Part shown: one piece after another, positions 10,135 to 19,624 of the stretch
How positions within the stretch are numbered: position 1 is the stretch's first letter
Layout: the number at the start of each line of letters is the position of its first letter
Made by a program: the position numbers and the translations under genes
NCBI RefSeq assembly: GCF_904846035.1
Contig: NZ_CAJGYT010000001.1
Span: 1 to 64,000 of the forward strand
Length of the DNA stretch: 64,000 nucleotides
Source of the DNA: Psychrobacter aestuarii
GTDB taxonomy: Bacteria > Pseudomonadota > Gammaproteobacteria > Pseudomonadales > Moraxellaceae
Reading direction: 5' to 3'
The notes under the pieces: generated by a model
What the model was told of the DNA's origin: nothing
What the model saw: only the letters and a program-made list of their open reading frames with translations
The model's database searches: none

Positions 10135-10170
10135 GAAAAAGCCCCAACCCTTGTCAGGTCGGGGCTTTTG
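10135..10170 (+). terminator. Terminator after DUF411 gene
   Basis: The stem agccccaacc / ggtcggggct (one mismatch) flanked by A and T tracts, 30 bases after the stop codon. Confidence 0.75.
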
Positions 10171-10325
10171 TCTGTTGTACTGCGGTAGTTTTTAGGTTGC
10201 GGTTTTGCTGATATTGCCCGCGCGTCTTGCTCCTTTGTATTAGGATACAGTCAAGGCGATAGCGGTGAGGCTATGTCAATAACAATACCAGTAGCAATAA
10301 TAATAAAAAACAATAGGAGCAGCAT

Positions 10326-10802
10326 ATGCAACACGACAATACCAGCAGCCACGGCATGAACCCTTACGTCAAGTTTACCTTGATGATTGTCACCTCAACG
10401 CTCGTCATGTATATCATGATGTATTTTAATACCTATGCATGGGATCACATTTATTTTAGCGAAACCCGTGCTTATATGGCGCTCTATATGGGCGCGGGCA
10501 TGGCGGTGATTATGCTTGCCTTTATGGGCAATATGTATAAAAAAACCAAGCTCAACCTTGCTGTCTACGGCATCAGTGTCGTGCTTTTTGCCGTGGGTAT
10601 TTGGGGCGTGCGCTCACAAGCAACGGTTGACCAAGTCGATTGGATGCAGGCGATGATACCGCATCATTCTATTGCGATTTTGACCAGCTCGCGTGCCGAT
10701 ATTGAAGACCCGCGCGTACGCAAACTTGCTGATGACATCATCAGCGCCCAAGAGCGCGAGATTAAAGAGATGCAAGCCTTAATAGAAGAATTGGATAAAT
10801 AA
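10326..10802 (+). CDS. DUF305 family membrane protein
   Basis: 158 residues. Three predicted membrane helices (about 13-35, 45-65 and 72-90) precede a short DUF305 segment (QVDWMQAMIPHHSIAI, then a helical, acidic end). The MxxHH pair is the conserved feature of DUF305, a ferritin-like four-helix family often associated with copper resistance genes. A TAGGAGC ribosome binding site stands 8 bases before the ATG. It has its own leader after the upstream terminator, so it is probably transcribed separately from the DUF411 gene. Confidence 0.8.
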   Translation: MQHDNTSSHGMNPYVKFTLMIVTSTLVMYIMMYFNTYAWDHIYFSETRAYMALYMGAGMAVIMLAFMGNMYKKTKLNLAVYGISVVLFAVGIWGVRSQATVDQVDWMQAMIPHHSIAILTSSRADIEDPRVRKLADDIISAQEREIKEMQALIEELDK

Positions 10803-11229
10803 GCGATATATCAAGGGTGCGTTGATGCGTGCAGGCAAGTGCCGTGCTTTATGCGTGCTGGCTTTACCTTTGACAGCTCATCTTATGCGTATTTGATAGA
10901 AATCAAGTTCGCTATTCTACGCCATAAATTTTGTCTGGTTAAAAAGAGTAATACAAACTGGACATACTCAGTATGAAGAATAGAAAAAAGCGCTTGGCGA
11001 GTCACATAAATATAGCAAACATTTGTCATCTATGTGCGTGACAGCATCGATAGCCATTGCTACAGTGGGGGCAAGTCAGACAACGTAAGTCAGACAAGGT
11101 AAGCCAGACAACTTGCAAATGATGCGCAGATGGTACGTTTATTAACATTATCAATGCGCTATTTGCTACCTATCGTCTGACGTGCCATGCCTCAACATAA
11201 TCCCTATCGACAGACAGCAAGGATGAGCA
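10803..11229 (+). other. Intergenic region with short tandem repeat
   Basis: No supportable gene. It holds the leader and promoter of the downstream stress gene and three 14-bp tandem repeats at 11073-11114. Confidence 0.6.
11073..11114. repeat. Three tandem 14-bp repeats
   Basis: Units aagtcagacaacgt, aagtcagacaaggt and aagccagacaactt stand head to tail without spacers, about 115 bases before a universal stress gene. They could be an array of regulator half-sites or a slippage product. Confidence 0.8.
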
Positions 11230-12093
11230 ATGACAATAGAACAGCATATTTTAGCCTGTATTGATGGCTCAAAAGCAACGGATTCGGTATGCGATTATGC
11301 CGCGTGGTACGCGCGCAAACTTGCCTTACCTATCAGCCTTTTACACGTCAGCGACCTCTCAGCATCAAAAATTAGCGAGCTGTCAGACGCGCTGGGCATC
11401 GATAACAGCAATGCTTTGTTACGGTTACTGATAGAGCGTGACGCGAACACGATAAGTCCTGCCGCTAACGATAGTGACGACTTAACCGCCAACGCAAAGC
11501 GTCATTTAGAGTCGCAGTCTTATGATGCTAAAGTATACATTCATCAGCACGATGGAAAGCTGCTGCCTGCTATCGAGTATCTAAGCGACCGTACCCGCGC
11601 TATCGTCATGGCACGACGCGAAGAAGGGCGTGATGCCAACGATGCTACGATTGGCGACCACATTGAGCGTGTGGTACGCAAAGCAGATGTCCCCGTGCTG
11701 ATTTGCTCTGAGCCATTTGCTGAACCAAACGCTTATTTGATTGCGTTTGATGCCAGTGACATCGCTATCAAAACGACGGACATGATTGCCAACAGTCCAC
11801 TGCTAAAATCGATGCAAGGGCATATTGTCATGGTGGGCGACCCTGGCAGCGCCGCCAATGCTCGATTGGCTGACGCGACAGACAAACTGCGCGCGGCAGG
11901 CTTTCAGATTGAGCCGCACAATGTGCCAGAAGCGCCCGCAGTCGATGGTTTGCTTGATTTTCAAGAAAAGCATGACATTGACATCATCGTGGTGGGCGCG
12001 TATAGCCGCCCAAAACTACAGCAGTGGCTGCTCGGCAGTACCACGACAGACATCATTGCCAATACCTCATGCCCTGTGCTATTGGTGCATTAA
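11230..12093 (+). CDS. Tandem universal stress protein (UspA family)
   Basis: 287 residues with two Usp domains (about 1-155 and 165-287). The first begins HILACIDGSKATDSVCDYA; the second begins AYLIAFDASD and ends with a GSTTTDIIANTSCPVLLV segment, which has the G-S-T/S nucleotide-site pattern of ATP-binding Usp proteins. The likely role is stress survival in the cytoplasm. A paralogue with the same layout is encoded at 16903-17775. An AAGGA site precedes the ATG. Confidence 0.88.
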   Translation: MTIEQHILACIDGSKATDSVCDYAAWYARKLALPISLLHVSDLSASKISELSDALGIDNSNALLRLLIERDANTISPAANDSDDLTANAKRHLESQSYDAKVYIHQHDGKLLPAIEYLSDRTRAIVMARREEGRDANDATIGDHIERVVRKADVPVLICSEPFAEPNAYLIAFDASDIAIKTTDMIANSPLLKSMQGHIVMVGDPGSAANARLADATDKLRAAGFQIEPHNVPEAPAVDGLLDFQEKHDIDIIVVGAYSRPKLQQWLLGSTTTDIIANTSCPVLLVH

Positions 12094-12097
12094 TACC

Positions 12098-12153
12098 GAT
12101 TAAAATGCCTCTAGCATCGATTGCTATCAGAATAGGAGTCATGGCGTTTTAAT
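12098..12153. terminator. Probable bidirectional terminator
   Basis: attaaaatgcc pairs with ggcgttttaat (one G-T pair) across a 33-base spacer between the convergent stress and hydrolase genes. The long spacer lowers certainty. Confidence 0.4.
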
Positions 12154-12158
12154 GACCA

Positions 12159-12707
12159 TTACCGCGCCAGCCAATCTTTTGTCGTCACCAAGTCAATATT
12201 CAAAAAGTCAAACGCCGCCATGATGGTGGCGTGTGCTTGTGCCGCAGGAACGTCTGTACCATTAAAGCTCAAGTCCATCGTCGTGCAAGCATCGTGCACC
12301 ACCGTCACCGCATAGCCATAATCAAAGCCCGCACGCACAGTCGCATCGATACACATATGACTCATCGCACCGATGATTGTAAGGGTTTTGATACCGTTGT
12401 CTTCTAAGAGTTGCTTTAATGGCGTATCACGAAAGGCGTTGGGGTAGTGCTTGGTAATGACCGTTTCGCCATCTTTTGGGGCGACGATGTCATTGATTTG
12501 CGCGCCCTTGCTGTCAGGGGTGAAGCGCTCGGCATCTTTTGATGCGCCCTCATGACGGATATGAATGATGGTATCGTCGGTGCCGCGTGTGGCATCAAGG
12601 ATGGCAGCAGCATTGTTTGCGGTATCATGAATGTGTGATAACGGCAATTTGCCGTCGGGGAAGTATTCGTTTTGGATGTCTACGATGATGAGGGCGTGTG
12701 TGCTCAT
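12159..12707 (-). CDS. Isochorismatase-family cysteine hydrolase
   Basis: 182 residues of the isochorismatase-like fold. The catalytic triad is visible as D10 (ALIIVDIQNEY), K86 (VITKHYPNAF) and C119 (GAMSHMCIDAT). The substrate cannot be derived; members hydrolyse nicotinamide, carbamoylsarcosine, isochorismate or other amides. The gene stands alone between a stress gene and arfB. Confidence 0.85.
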   Translation of the reverse strand: MSTHALIIVDIQNEYFPDGKLPLSHIHDTANNAAAILDATRGTDDTIIHIRHEGASKDAERFTPDSKGAQINDIVAPKDGETVITKHYPNAFRDTPLKQLLEDNGIKTLTIIGAMSHMCIDATVRAGFDYGYAVTVVHDACTTMDLSFNGTDVPAAQAHATIMAAFDFLNIDLVTTKDWLAR

Positions 12708-12913
12708 AGTGATGCCTTATAATTATAAAAAAATAAAAGTAGAAAAAGGACTTACCAGTCTATAAGTTTTATCGCCTCTGCACGTGGCGTTATCGAGTAG
12801 ACTTCGTACGCCGTGAGTTACGATGACGCTCGCGCATCTTGCAAAACACGCAACCGCCTTGTTACGCTCATCTCAAGTGCATTACACAACCGATTTACTA
12901 TGGACAACATATA

Positions 12914-13324
12914 ATGATTATTAACGAGAGTATTCACTTGCCTGAACACGAGATTGAGCTGCATGCCACACGCTCGCAAGGGGCGGGCGGGCAAAATGTC
13001 AACAAGGTCGCGACTGCGATTCATTTGCGCTTTGATATTGCCGCCTCAAGTCTGAGCGATACAATTAAGGCGCGTTTACTGGCAAGTAAAGACAAGCGTA
13101 TCACTAAAGAGGGCGTACTGATTATCAAGGCGCAGCAATACCGCACCCAAGAGCAAAACAAGGCGGATGCCTATGAGCGCCTACGTGCCTTTATTCTCGC
13201 GGCGACACGGGTCAATAAGACGCGTCGACCGACCAAACCCAGCCGCAACGCGCGCCGCCGCCGTACGGACGACAAGACCCAACGCGGCAAAATAAAAGCC
13301 CTGCGCGGTAAAGTAGAGGTGTAA
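12914..13324 (+). CDS. arfB: Alternative ribosome-rescue factor ArfB (YaeJ)
   Basis: 136 residues from ATG 12914. A longer frame from 12839 has no homology-like sequence, whereas the chosen start puts the GGQ motif at residues 25-27, matching the E. coli protein. The catalytic domain (SQGAGGQNVNKV) hydrolyses peptidyl-tRNA on stalled ribosomes; the Lys/Arg-rich C-terminal tail (about 105-136) enters the empty mRNA channel. Length and layout fit ArfB rather than RF1/RF2. Confidence 0.92.
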   Translation: MIINESIHLPEHEIELHATRSQGAGGQNVNKVATAIHLRFDIAASSLSDTIKARLLASKDKRITKEGVLIIKAQQYRTQEQNKADAYERLRAFILAATRVNKTRRPTKPSRNARRRRTDDKTQRGKIKALRGKVEV

Positions 13325-13939
13325 GTTATTCTTATTATTCGCTTGATGAGCTAACGGCTACCCAAGTGGCAAAATCCCCCTACGGTGTACTTCTTTTGCC
13401 TGTTGTGATACTATGTTTTTGCTTTAAGCAGTCGCGGTATTGCGTTATTGACTTAAAGAAAACCACGGATGGGCGCAACGATGCCCGTTTGTCTTAGTGT
13501 TACTTTCCCCTTATTTTCCTATCAAAAAGGATGCCTATACAGATGACGATGCCAATCTAGCTGTCGATCACAAGTCCTAAGACTGTCTTTATAAGCAGTC
13601 GTTATTGTGCGTTTATGCCGTTTTTTATATAACGCACTGGTCTATGGTCGCAATGCGGCATATCATCTGCTACTTTGCCTGTATCCGAAAGATTCAATCA
13701 ATCAAACTTGTGTGTGGCTGCGCTTATTAGGCGCTGTCTGTATATGCGCGATAGCGTGTGTCTGCAATTTATCGAAGCAACACATTTGCGTGTACTAACA
13801 CTGGCGCGCCGCGTTTTTTGCCTTTGGTGGCGGTGTAAAAGCCGTTTATAAGGCGTTTGATTTTTGGAAGCAGTCAAGGTCATGGGCGTATCTTTCTTGC
13901 CGTTTTGACCATCACCAGTGCTTTGCTGACTGAGTGATT
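13325..13939 (+). other. Intergenic region, no gene supported
   Basis: About 600 bases between arfB and the SulP gene. A 63-codon frame at 13607-13798 is Cys/Leu rich with no ribosome site and is not accepted. A weak hairpin (ggcaaaa / ttttgcc, 13368-13400) may end the arfB transcript. Confidence 0.5.
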
Positions 13940-15436
13940 ATGTTACTGACTTTAAAACAACAATGGTTTTCTAATATTAAAGGCGATGTCCTATCGGGCA
14001 TGGTCGTGGCGCTGGCGCTCATTCCTGAGGCCATCGCGTTTTCAATCATCGCGGGTGTCGATCCGCAAGTGGGGCTGTACGCGTCTTTTTGTATCGCGGT
14101 GGTCATCAGTATTGTGGGCGGTCGACCAGCGATGATATCGGCTGCCACAGGCGCGATGGCGCTACTGATGGTGACCTTGGTCAAAGAGCATGGCTTGCAA
14201 TACTTGCTGGCAGCGAGTGTGCTCACAGGCGCGTTGCAGCTCGTCTTTGGTCTGCTCAAATTGGGCAACCTGATGAAATACGTGTCGCAATCGGTGATAC
14301 TGGGCTTTATCAATGCGCTGGCGATTTTGATATTCATGTCGCAGCTGCCTGAGCTGATGCCGCAGGCGGGCACGAGCTTATGGCACGTGTATGCGCTGGT
14401 GCTGCTTGGGTTGGTGGTGATTTATGGCTATCCGTATGTGCCCAAAATTGGTCGCTGGATACCGTCGCCTTTGGTGTCGATTGTCTTGGTGACGGCGGTA
14501 GCCATTGGCTTTGGTGCTGAGGTACGGACGATTGGTGACATGGGTCAGCTGCCCGATACCTTGCCGATATTTTTATTGCCCAGCATCCCGCTGACGTGGG
14601 CGACGCTGATGATTATTTTGCCTTATGCGCTCAGTATGGCAATCGTTGGTTTGCTTGAGTCGATGATGACGATGAGCATTGTCGATGAGCTGACCGATAC
14701 CCAAGGCAACCGCACGCGCGAGTGTACAGGGCAGGGCATTGCCAATATGGTCAGTGGTCTGTTTGGGGGTATGGCGGGCTGTGCGATGATTGGTCAGTCG
14801 ATTATCAATGTCAAATCAGGCGGCTATACGCGGCTGTCGTCACTGGTCGCAGGCGTGTTTTTGCTGATGATGGTGGTGTTTTTGAGCGATTGGTTAAAGA
14901 TTATTCCGATGGCAGCACTGGTTGCGGTGATGATTATGGTGGCGGTTGGGACGTTTGACTGGCGCTCATTTCAGGGACTGCGCACCAAGCCGCTACAGAG
15001 CAATATCGTGATGCTCAGTACGGTCGCCGTGGTGGTTGCGACGCACAACTTGGCGTATGGGGTCTTGCTTGGGGTGCTGCTCTCAGCGCTGTTTTTTGCC
15101 AGCAAAATTGAGCGTGCGATGACGGTAGAGAGTACGCTGGATGCCGCCACGCAAACCCGTCATTACCGTGTATACGGGCAGGTGTTTTTTTCATCGTCCG
15201 AGCGTTTGATAGGGGCGTTTGATACCAAAGAGACCTTAACCTCGGTCATCATTGATGTCTCGGCAGCGCATTTTTGGGACGTCACGGCGGTGGCCGCGAT
15301 AGACAAAGTGGTGCTGCGCTTTCGCCGCGAAGGGGTGCAAGTAGAGGTGGCGGGACTGAACGCCGCCAGCGCGACTATGGTAGAAAAGTTCGGCATCCAT
15401 GACAAGGCAGATGCCGTGCAGCCAAGTTTGCATTAA
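13940..15436 (+). CDS. SulP-family anion transporter
   Basis: About 498 residues. The SulP membrane domain (roughly 1-390, 10-14 helices) contains the family-typical [12 protein letters not shown] and [17 protein letters not shown] segments, followed by a STAS domain (about 400-495). Such proteins import sulfate, bicarbonate or other anions. The short length and this consensus are closest to the bicarbonate/YbaR-like branch, but the substrate is not decided here. GTG 13934 and ATG 13940 are the possible starts; neither has a strong ribosome site. Confidence 0.88.
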   Translation: MLLTLKQQWFSNIKGDVLSGMVVALALIPEAIAFSIIAGVDPQVGLYASFCIAVVISIVGGRPAMISAATGAMALLMVTLVKEHGLQYLLAASVLTGALQLVFGLLKLGNLMKYVSQSVILGFINALAILIFMSQLPELMPQAGTSLWHVYALVLLGLVVIYGYPYVPKIGRWIPSPLVSIVLVTAVAIGFGAEVRTIGDMGQLPDTLPIFLLPSIPLTWATLMIILPYALSMAIVGLLESMMTMSIVDELTDTQGNRTRECTGQGIANMVSGLFGGMAGCAMIGQSIINVKSGGYTRLSSLVAGVFLLMMVVFLSDWLKIIPMAALVAVMIMVAVGTFDWRSFQGLRTKPLQSNIVMLSTVAVVVATHNLAYGVLLGVLLSALFFASKIERAMTVESTLDAATQTRHYRVYGQVFFSSSERLIGAFDTKETLTSVIIDVSAAHFWDVTAVAAIDKVVLRFRREGVQVEVAGLNAASATMVEKFGIHDKADAVQPSLH

Positions 15437-15475
15437 GGGCTATACCGCCAGTCGCCACAGGCAATGGCGGGCACA

Positions 15476-16624
15476 TCATATTGATGACGTTGGCACCTGC
15501 TGCCCAAGCTTTATCGCGGCGGCAAGGCTGGCGGCGGTTTTTTCAATATTGTCATAGCCCTGCGCTAAGACGTCCTCAATGGGCGCGAGCGTTTGAATGC
15601 TGGGCACAACGCAGGTAAACGGCTCAGGCAAGACAGAAACCGCCGTATCTACGCTGCCACAAATGGCAAGTACGGGCGTGCCATGCGCCTTTGCCAACTG
15701 GCTGATACCGCCTGCCACCTTACCCATTTGCGTTTGCGCGTCAAACTTGCCCTCACCTGTGATGACCACGTCAGCGGCGATAATATGCGCCTCCAAATCA
15801 AGCCTACCTGCAATGGTGTCAAAGCCTGATTGCAATCTTGCCCCGCAAAAGCTCATGAGCGCAAAGCCCAAACCACCCGCCGCACCAGCGCCCGCCACGT
15901 TTTGATAATCACCATAGCCTTGCTGCGTACAGATATTAGCGAAGTGTTGTAAGTTGGCGTCCAGCGTCTGCACCTGCTGCGCGTTTGCGCCTTTTTGCGG
16001 GGCAAAGACGGCGGACGCACCCGACTCGCCGCATAAAGGATTGGTCACATCACACGCCACTTCAAAGATTGCCTTAGCAACCAGCGGTGCAAACTGTGCC
16101 GCATCTATCTTCTGCAAATCTGCCAACTGTCCGCCGCCTTGCTCGAGAACCGTGCCCTTAGCATCCAAAAAACGCATACCCAGTGCCGTCAGCATGCCCA
16201 TGCCCGCATCATTGGTCGCGCTGCCGCCCAGCCCCAATACAATACGCGTCGCCCCTTTATCCAGCGCATCGTTAATCAGCTCGCCTGCACCATAGCTGCT
16301 GGTTTTTAGCGGATTGCGCTCGTTGACAGCGAGCTGCTGCAGTCCGCAGGCTTCGGCGGTTTCAATCACCGCTGTACCATCGGGCAATAGTAGATACTTC
16401 GCCGCAATCGGTCGCATTAGGGCATCGTGTACCGTCAGGTGCTGCCAACTGCCACCCAAGGCGTAAGACAAAACCGCCGCTGTGCCTTCGCCGCCATCTG
16501 CCATCGGCAGCAAGGTATAGCGCGCCTCAGGAAAACTGCGCGCAAAGCCTGCACGAATGGCGCGGCACACCGCTTGCGCCTCTAAGCTTTCTTTAAACGA
16601 ATCGGGAGCGATTAAGACATTCAT
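15476..16624 (-). CDS. Glycerate 2-kinase (GarK/GlxK family)
   Basis: 382 residues from the ATG at 16624, where the family-typical MNVLIAPDSFKESL begins; the longer frame is rejected. It contains LLPMADGGEGT, the glycine-rich GLGGSATNDAG segment and VITGEGKFDAQT, all hallmarks of class II glycerate kinases. It phosphorylates D-glycerate to 2-phosphoglycerate with ATP, feeding glyoxylate or glycerate into glycolysis. It is convergent with the SulP gene and has no pathway partners beside it. Confidence 0.92.
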   Translation of the reverse strand: MNVLIAPDSFKESLEAQAVCRAIRAGFARSFPEARYTLLPMADGGEGTAAVLSYALGGSWQHLTVHDALMRPIAAKYLLLPDGTAVIETAEACGLQQLAVNERNPLKTSSYGAGELINDALDKGATRIVLGLGGSATNDAGMGMLTALGMRFLDAKGTVLEQGGGQLADLQKIDAAQFAPLVAKAIFEVACDVTNPLCGESGASAVFAPQKGANAQQVQTLDANLQHFANICTQQGYGDYQNVAGAGAAGGLGFALMSFCGARLQSGFDTIAGRLDLEAHIIAADVVITGEGKFDAQTQMGKVAGGISQLAKAHGTPVLAICGSVDTAVSVLPEPFTCVVPSIQTLAPIEDVLAQGYDNIEKTAASLAAAIKLGQQVPTSSI

Positions 16625-16902
16625 GGTGGACTCGATAATAGGGGCAGCGGAGGAAAGTAGAAGAATAATATAACGCCATGATTCAATGTAGCGCATTTTG
16701 TCATGCAGTCAATATCTCTGTGATAAATAGTTAAACATAAGTTTGTATCATACAGGTGTGCTGCCTTGCTTTTTACGCGTGTCACTTTTATCCTAAAAAT
16801 AAGCGGCTGCTGGCAGGTCAAAAAACCGCTAATATAAAAGTGAAGCCCACCGCATTATGCTAAGCAAAGACAATAATAATAGTTGATAACAAAGGAGCGA
16901 CC

Positions 16903-17775
16903 ATGACGATTCATACCCACAAACAGCACATCCTTGCCTGTATCGATGGCTCAGCCACCACCGAATCGGTCTGTGACCACGCCGCATGGTATGCCAATCA
17001 GCTGTCGCTACCTGTCGCGCTACTGCACACCAGCGAGTTGCCCAGCAGCACGCGCCATGACTGGTCGGGCGCGATTGGGGTCAATAGCCGCGAGTTTTTG
17101 TTAGAGGAATTGACCGAGATTGACGAACAGCGCGCCAAGGTCATCAACCGCTATAGCAATGCCCTTATCGATGATGCCAAGCAATACATCAAAACCAACC
17201 ACCCTGAAACAGAGGTACTGGTCTATCAGCGGCACGGCAAATTGCTGCCCGCCATTGAGCACTTTGGCGATACCAATCGTGTTATTGTCATGGGCAGACG
17301 CGGCGAAGACCACAAAAACAGCCGCCTAAACATCGGCAGCCAAATCGAAACCGTCGCCCGAGCCGTGCATGTGCCTGTATTTATCTGCTCCGAAACCTTC
17401 CATATCCCGCAGTCATATATGATTGCCTTTGATGCTGGCGAGAATGCGCAAAAAATCATCAAAGTCATCCAAGACAGTCCGCTACTGCGCGAGCTGTCAG
17501 GGCATATCGTGATGATAGGGCGACACAATAAAGTGGCAGAAGAGCGTCTCGAAGAGGCGGGGCGGCTACTGAAAATGTCAGGCTTTACCGTACAGACGCA
17601 CCATCTGCCCGATGGCGTGGTGGTCGATGGTTTGCTGTCGTTTCAAGTCGAGCACGGCATAGATATTCTCGTCATCGGCGCGTATGGGCACAGCAAGTGG
17701 CAACAGTTCTTTTTGGGCAGCAGTACCACCGAGATTATCGCCAGCACCTTTGCCTCGGTGATTTTGGTGCGTTAG
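16903..17775 (+). CDS. Tandem universal stress protein (UspA family), second copy
   Basis: 290 residues with two Usp domains (about 5-160 and 168-290). It starts HILACIDGSATTESVCDHA, a close match to the first copy at 11230-12093, and ends with GSSTTEIIASTFASVILV. The two genes are paralogues separated by about 5 kb. An AAAGGAG site sits 7 bases before the ATG. A tandem repeat and a terminator follow. Confidence 0.88.
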   Translation: MTIHTHKQHILACIDGSATTESVCDHAAWYANQLSLPVALLHTSELPSSTRHDWSGAIGVNSREFLLEELTEIDEQRAKVINRYSNALIDDAKQYIKTNHPETEVLVYQRHGKLLPAIEHFGDTNRVIVMGRRGEDHKNSRLNIGSQIETVARAVHVPVFICSETFHIPQSYMIAFDAGENAQKIIKVIQDSPLLRELSGHIVMIGRHNKVAEERLEEAGRLLKMSGFTVQTHHLPDGVVVDGLLSFQVEHGIDILVIGAYGHSKWQQFFLGSSTTEIIASTFASVILVR

Positions 17776-17786
17776 TTTTCAATGGA

Positions 17787-17854
17787 TACAAAGCCAAAAA
17801 ACATACAAAGCCAAAAAACATACAAAGCCAAAAAACACACAAAGCCAAAAAAGC
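17787..17854. repeat. Four tandem 17-bp repeats
   Basis: The unit tacaaagccaaaaaaca is repeated three times exactly and once with changes (cacaaagccaaaaaagc), immediately after the stress gene. The last unit runs into the terminator stem. The absence of spacers excludes a CRISPR array. Confidence 0.9.
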
Positions 17855-17882
17855 GAGATAGGTGACTGTCTCGCTTTTTTCA
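17847..17882 (+). terminator. Terminator after second stress gene
   Basis: The stem aaaaaagcgaga / tctcgctttttt with a 10-nt loop. A and T tracts on both sides make it usable in both directions, which also suits the convergent GFA gene. Confidence 0.85.
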
Positions 17883-17940
17883 TAAAATACGTTTTTTAGT
17901 CTGCTCAGATGCTTTTCTTCTAAAGACTACCTGCCGATGA

Positions 17941-18390
17941 TTACTGCTGGGAAAACGCTTGAAGAAGCTCGGGGAACGTCTCTTGCGGTGGAAATTTAGG
18001 AAAGCTGTGCTGTGCGCCAGTAGTCGCCCATGCTAATTTCTCGTCTGTGTACGTCTCAATAAAAGGCTGGTAGGTCGCAAAATCCTCAAGCAGGGCTGAG
18101 CGCACATTGACAAAGTCATCCATGCCTTCAGGTCGGGTAAACAGCCAGCTTTTACAATGGGCACAAAAGTAGTGGCGAGTGTCTCCATGCAATCCGCCAA
18201 GCACAGGTTCTCCAGAGGTGACGGAGAATGCTGTGCTAGAAAATAATGAGCTTAAACTAAACGCGCTTGCTGTCATTTGCTGACAGCCAGTGCAGTGACA
18301 TGCCATGGTCACCATTGGCTGCGAGTAAACCTCAAAGGTCACCTGCCCGCACCGACAATGACCTTTGGTTTTATCTGTTGTATTGTCCAT
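17941..18390 (-). CDS. GFA-family (CENP-V fold) zinc protein
   Basis: 149 residues. The zinc ligands of the glutathione-dependent formaldehyde-activating fold are present: [17 protein letters not shown] and FCAHCKSW. The family includes formaldehyde-glutathione adduct enzymes, but most members have no proven activity. It lies 46 bases downstream of the glutaredoxin-MauE gene on the same strand and may be cotranscribed with it. Confidence 0.85.
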   Translation of the reverse strand: MDNTTDKTKGHCRCGQVTFEVYSQPMVTMACHCTGCQQMTASAFSLSSLFSSTAFSVTSGEPVLGGLHGDTRHYFCAHCKSWLFTRPEGMDDFVNVRSALLEDFATYQPFIETYTDEKLAWATTGAQHSFPKFPPQETFPELLQAFSQQ

Positions 18391-18436
18391 AAAAACGCAT
18401 CTCCGAATGAAAAACCAGTTAATTTACAGTACTTAA

Positions 18437-19198
18437 TCACGCCAACGCATAGCGCCAGAGCATAAACAAGCCCATTGCCACCATCATGATGTTTTCGGTC
18501 AAGGACACAAAGCCCAAGGGTACGTTTGAGCCGCCACCCACGCAGGCGCATTTTAGCTCGCGCTTATCAATATACACTGCCTTGAACACCGATACACCAT
18601 TGATGCTGCCAATAAATATCGCCACCAGCGCGCCGATGACCATCAGCCACGGCACCCGCGTCACCATCGCAATACCCGCGAATGCCTCAGCGAACGGGTA
18701 GACATAAGCGTAACGCACCACGCGCTGCGCCAGTAAATCATATCCCAAAAACTGATTGCTAAAGCTCTCGACATCGCGCAGCTTTTGAATGGCGAGCACC
18801 ACCATAGAAAAGGCAATGAACCAAATCAGCGCCTGTAAATCAAACAATACACCATTCACGCCCCAATTCATCGCAAGACTTAACAGCGCCGTCGTCGCAA
18901 AAATCGCAATCACAGGCGTATAGGTCACGCCCTCAGGCTTTGCTTTTGGCATATCAAAGTAGGCGCGCAAATCATCATAGCCGCCGATACGCTTGCCATC
19001 AATGATGGTCTGCGGCGTGGTCTCCACATCAAACCTTTCTTTAATGGCATCGGTCTCTTCTCTGGTGGTCAGATGCTTGTCATCTACTTCGTAGCCGTGG
19101 CGTTTTAACAAATCTAAAGATTTCAGCCCAAAGGGACACAGGTGCTTTTCCATCACCATGCGATACAGTGTGGCATGTTTATTATTATGTGCTGACAT
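18437..19198 (-). CDS. Glutaredoxin-MauE fusion membrane protein
   Basis: 253 residues from ATG 19198, chosen because a strong GGAGGT site lies just upstream; the frame extends 8 codons further without support. Residues 10-80 are a glutaredoxin domain with a one-Cys site C21-P-F-G and the cis-Pro segment TTPQTIIDGKRIGGYDDL. Residues 85-253 hold about four to five membrane helices of the MauE/DoxX kind. Other Cys occur in a CACVGGG segment near residue 225. A thiol-redox role in the inner membrane is inferred; partners are unknown. Confidence 0.85.
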   Translation of the reverse strand: MSAHNNKHATLYRMVMEKHLCPFGLKSLDLLKRHGYEVDDKHLTTREETDAIKERFDVETTPQTIIDGKRIGGYDDLRAYFDMPKAKPEGVTYTPVIAIFATTALLSLAMNWGVNGVLFDLQALIWFIAFSMVVLAIQKLRDVESFSNQFLGYDLLAQRVVRYAYVYPFAEAFAGIAMVTRVPWLMVIGALVAIFIGSINGVSVFKAVYIDKRELKCACVGGGSNVPLGFVSLTENIMMVAMGLFMLWRYALA

Positions 19199-19252
19199 AA
19201 GACCTCCCAAGTCGGTTGGCATTTTTTATTATGAATCGTTTTTTATGACTAA

Positions 19253-19300
19253 TAGTAAGGGGTAAAGCGCTGTAGCTAGTAAGGGGTAAAGCGCTGTAGC
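19253..19300. repeat. Perfect 24-bp tandem duplication
   Basis: tagtaaggggtaaagcgctg plus tagc occurs twice head to tail. It lies between the fusion gene and the mosaic T6SS island. Confidence 0.9.
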
Positions 19301-19311
19301 GCGTTGTATTA

Positions 19312-19366
19312 GCATAAAAAAACAACCGTAAGCTGTCAGCTGACAAAATACTACGGTTGGTATGGG
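19312..19366 (-). terminator. Terminator, minus strand
   Basis: On the minus strand aaccgta pairs with tacggtt, with an inner gtcagctgac palindrome in the loop, followed by a T run. It lies just after the acetyltransferase remnant and was probably its terminator. Confidence 0.6.
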
Positions 19367-19397
19367 TGATGTAAAAAAGGTCGCTATCTTAGCCAAA

Positions 19398-19624
19398 TTA
19401 GTCCTGATGCTCCCGCCAATCATCATACAGACATTCGATGTTAAACGCGCATAACAGCGGCTGGCGGCTTTGATATCGTCTAGTGAACAATGCCATCACG
19501 CTGTCTTAAGCAGCATCGCAATCTATGCGTCAGAAAAGCGTTGTTTAATCACCTTGGCAGAATTGCCACCAACAACGGTGTAGGGCGCGACGTCTTTGGT
19601 TGCCAAGGCACGGCTGCTGATAAC
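19398..19624 (-). pseudogene. Remnant of CatB/Vat-type hexapeptide acetyltransferase (3' end)
   Basis: The minus-strand frame reads [20 protein letters not shown] and [12 protein letters not shown], which is the C-terminal hexapeptide-repeat part of xenobiotic O-acetyltransferases. After an in-frame TAG it continues in recognisable form (IAMLLKTA, then after TGA WHCSLDDIKAA) and, after a frame change, ends LLCAFNIECLYDDWREHQD and stop. The N-terminal part is missing and is replaced by vgrG sequence. Two stops and a shift make it non-functional. Confidence 0.75.

Noticed and set aside
13607..13798. 63-codon hydrophobic, Cys-rich frame
   Set aside because: No ribosome site, no family resemblance, in a region without other coding signs.
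17787..17854. Repeat array as CRISPR
   Set aside because: 17-base units stand directly head to tail with no spacers and no cas genes are present.
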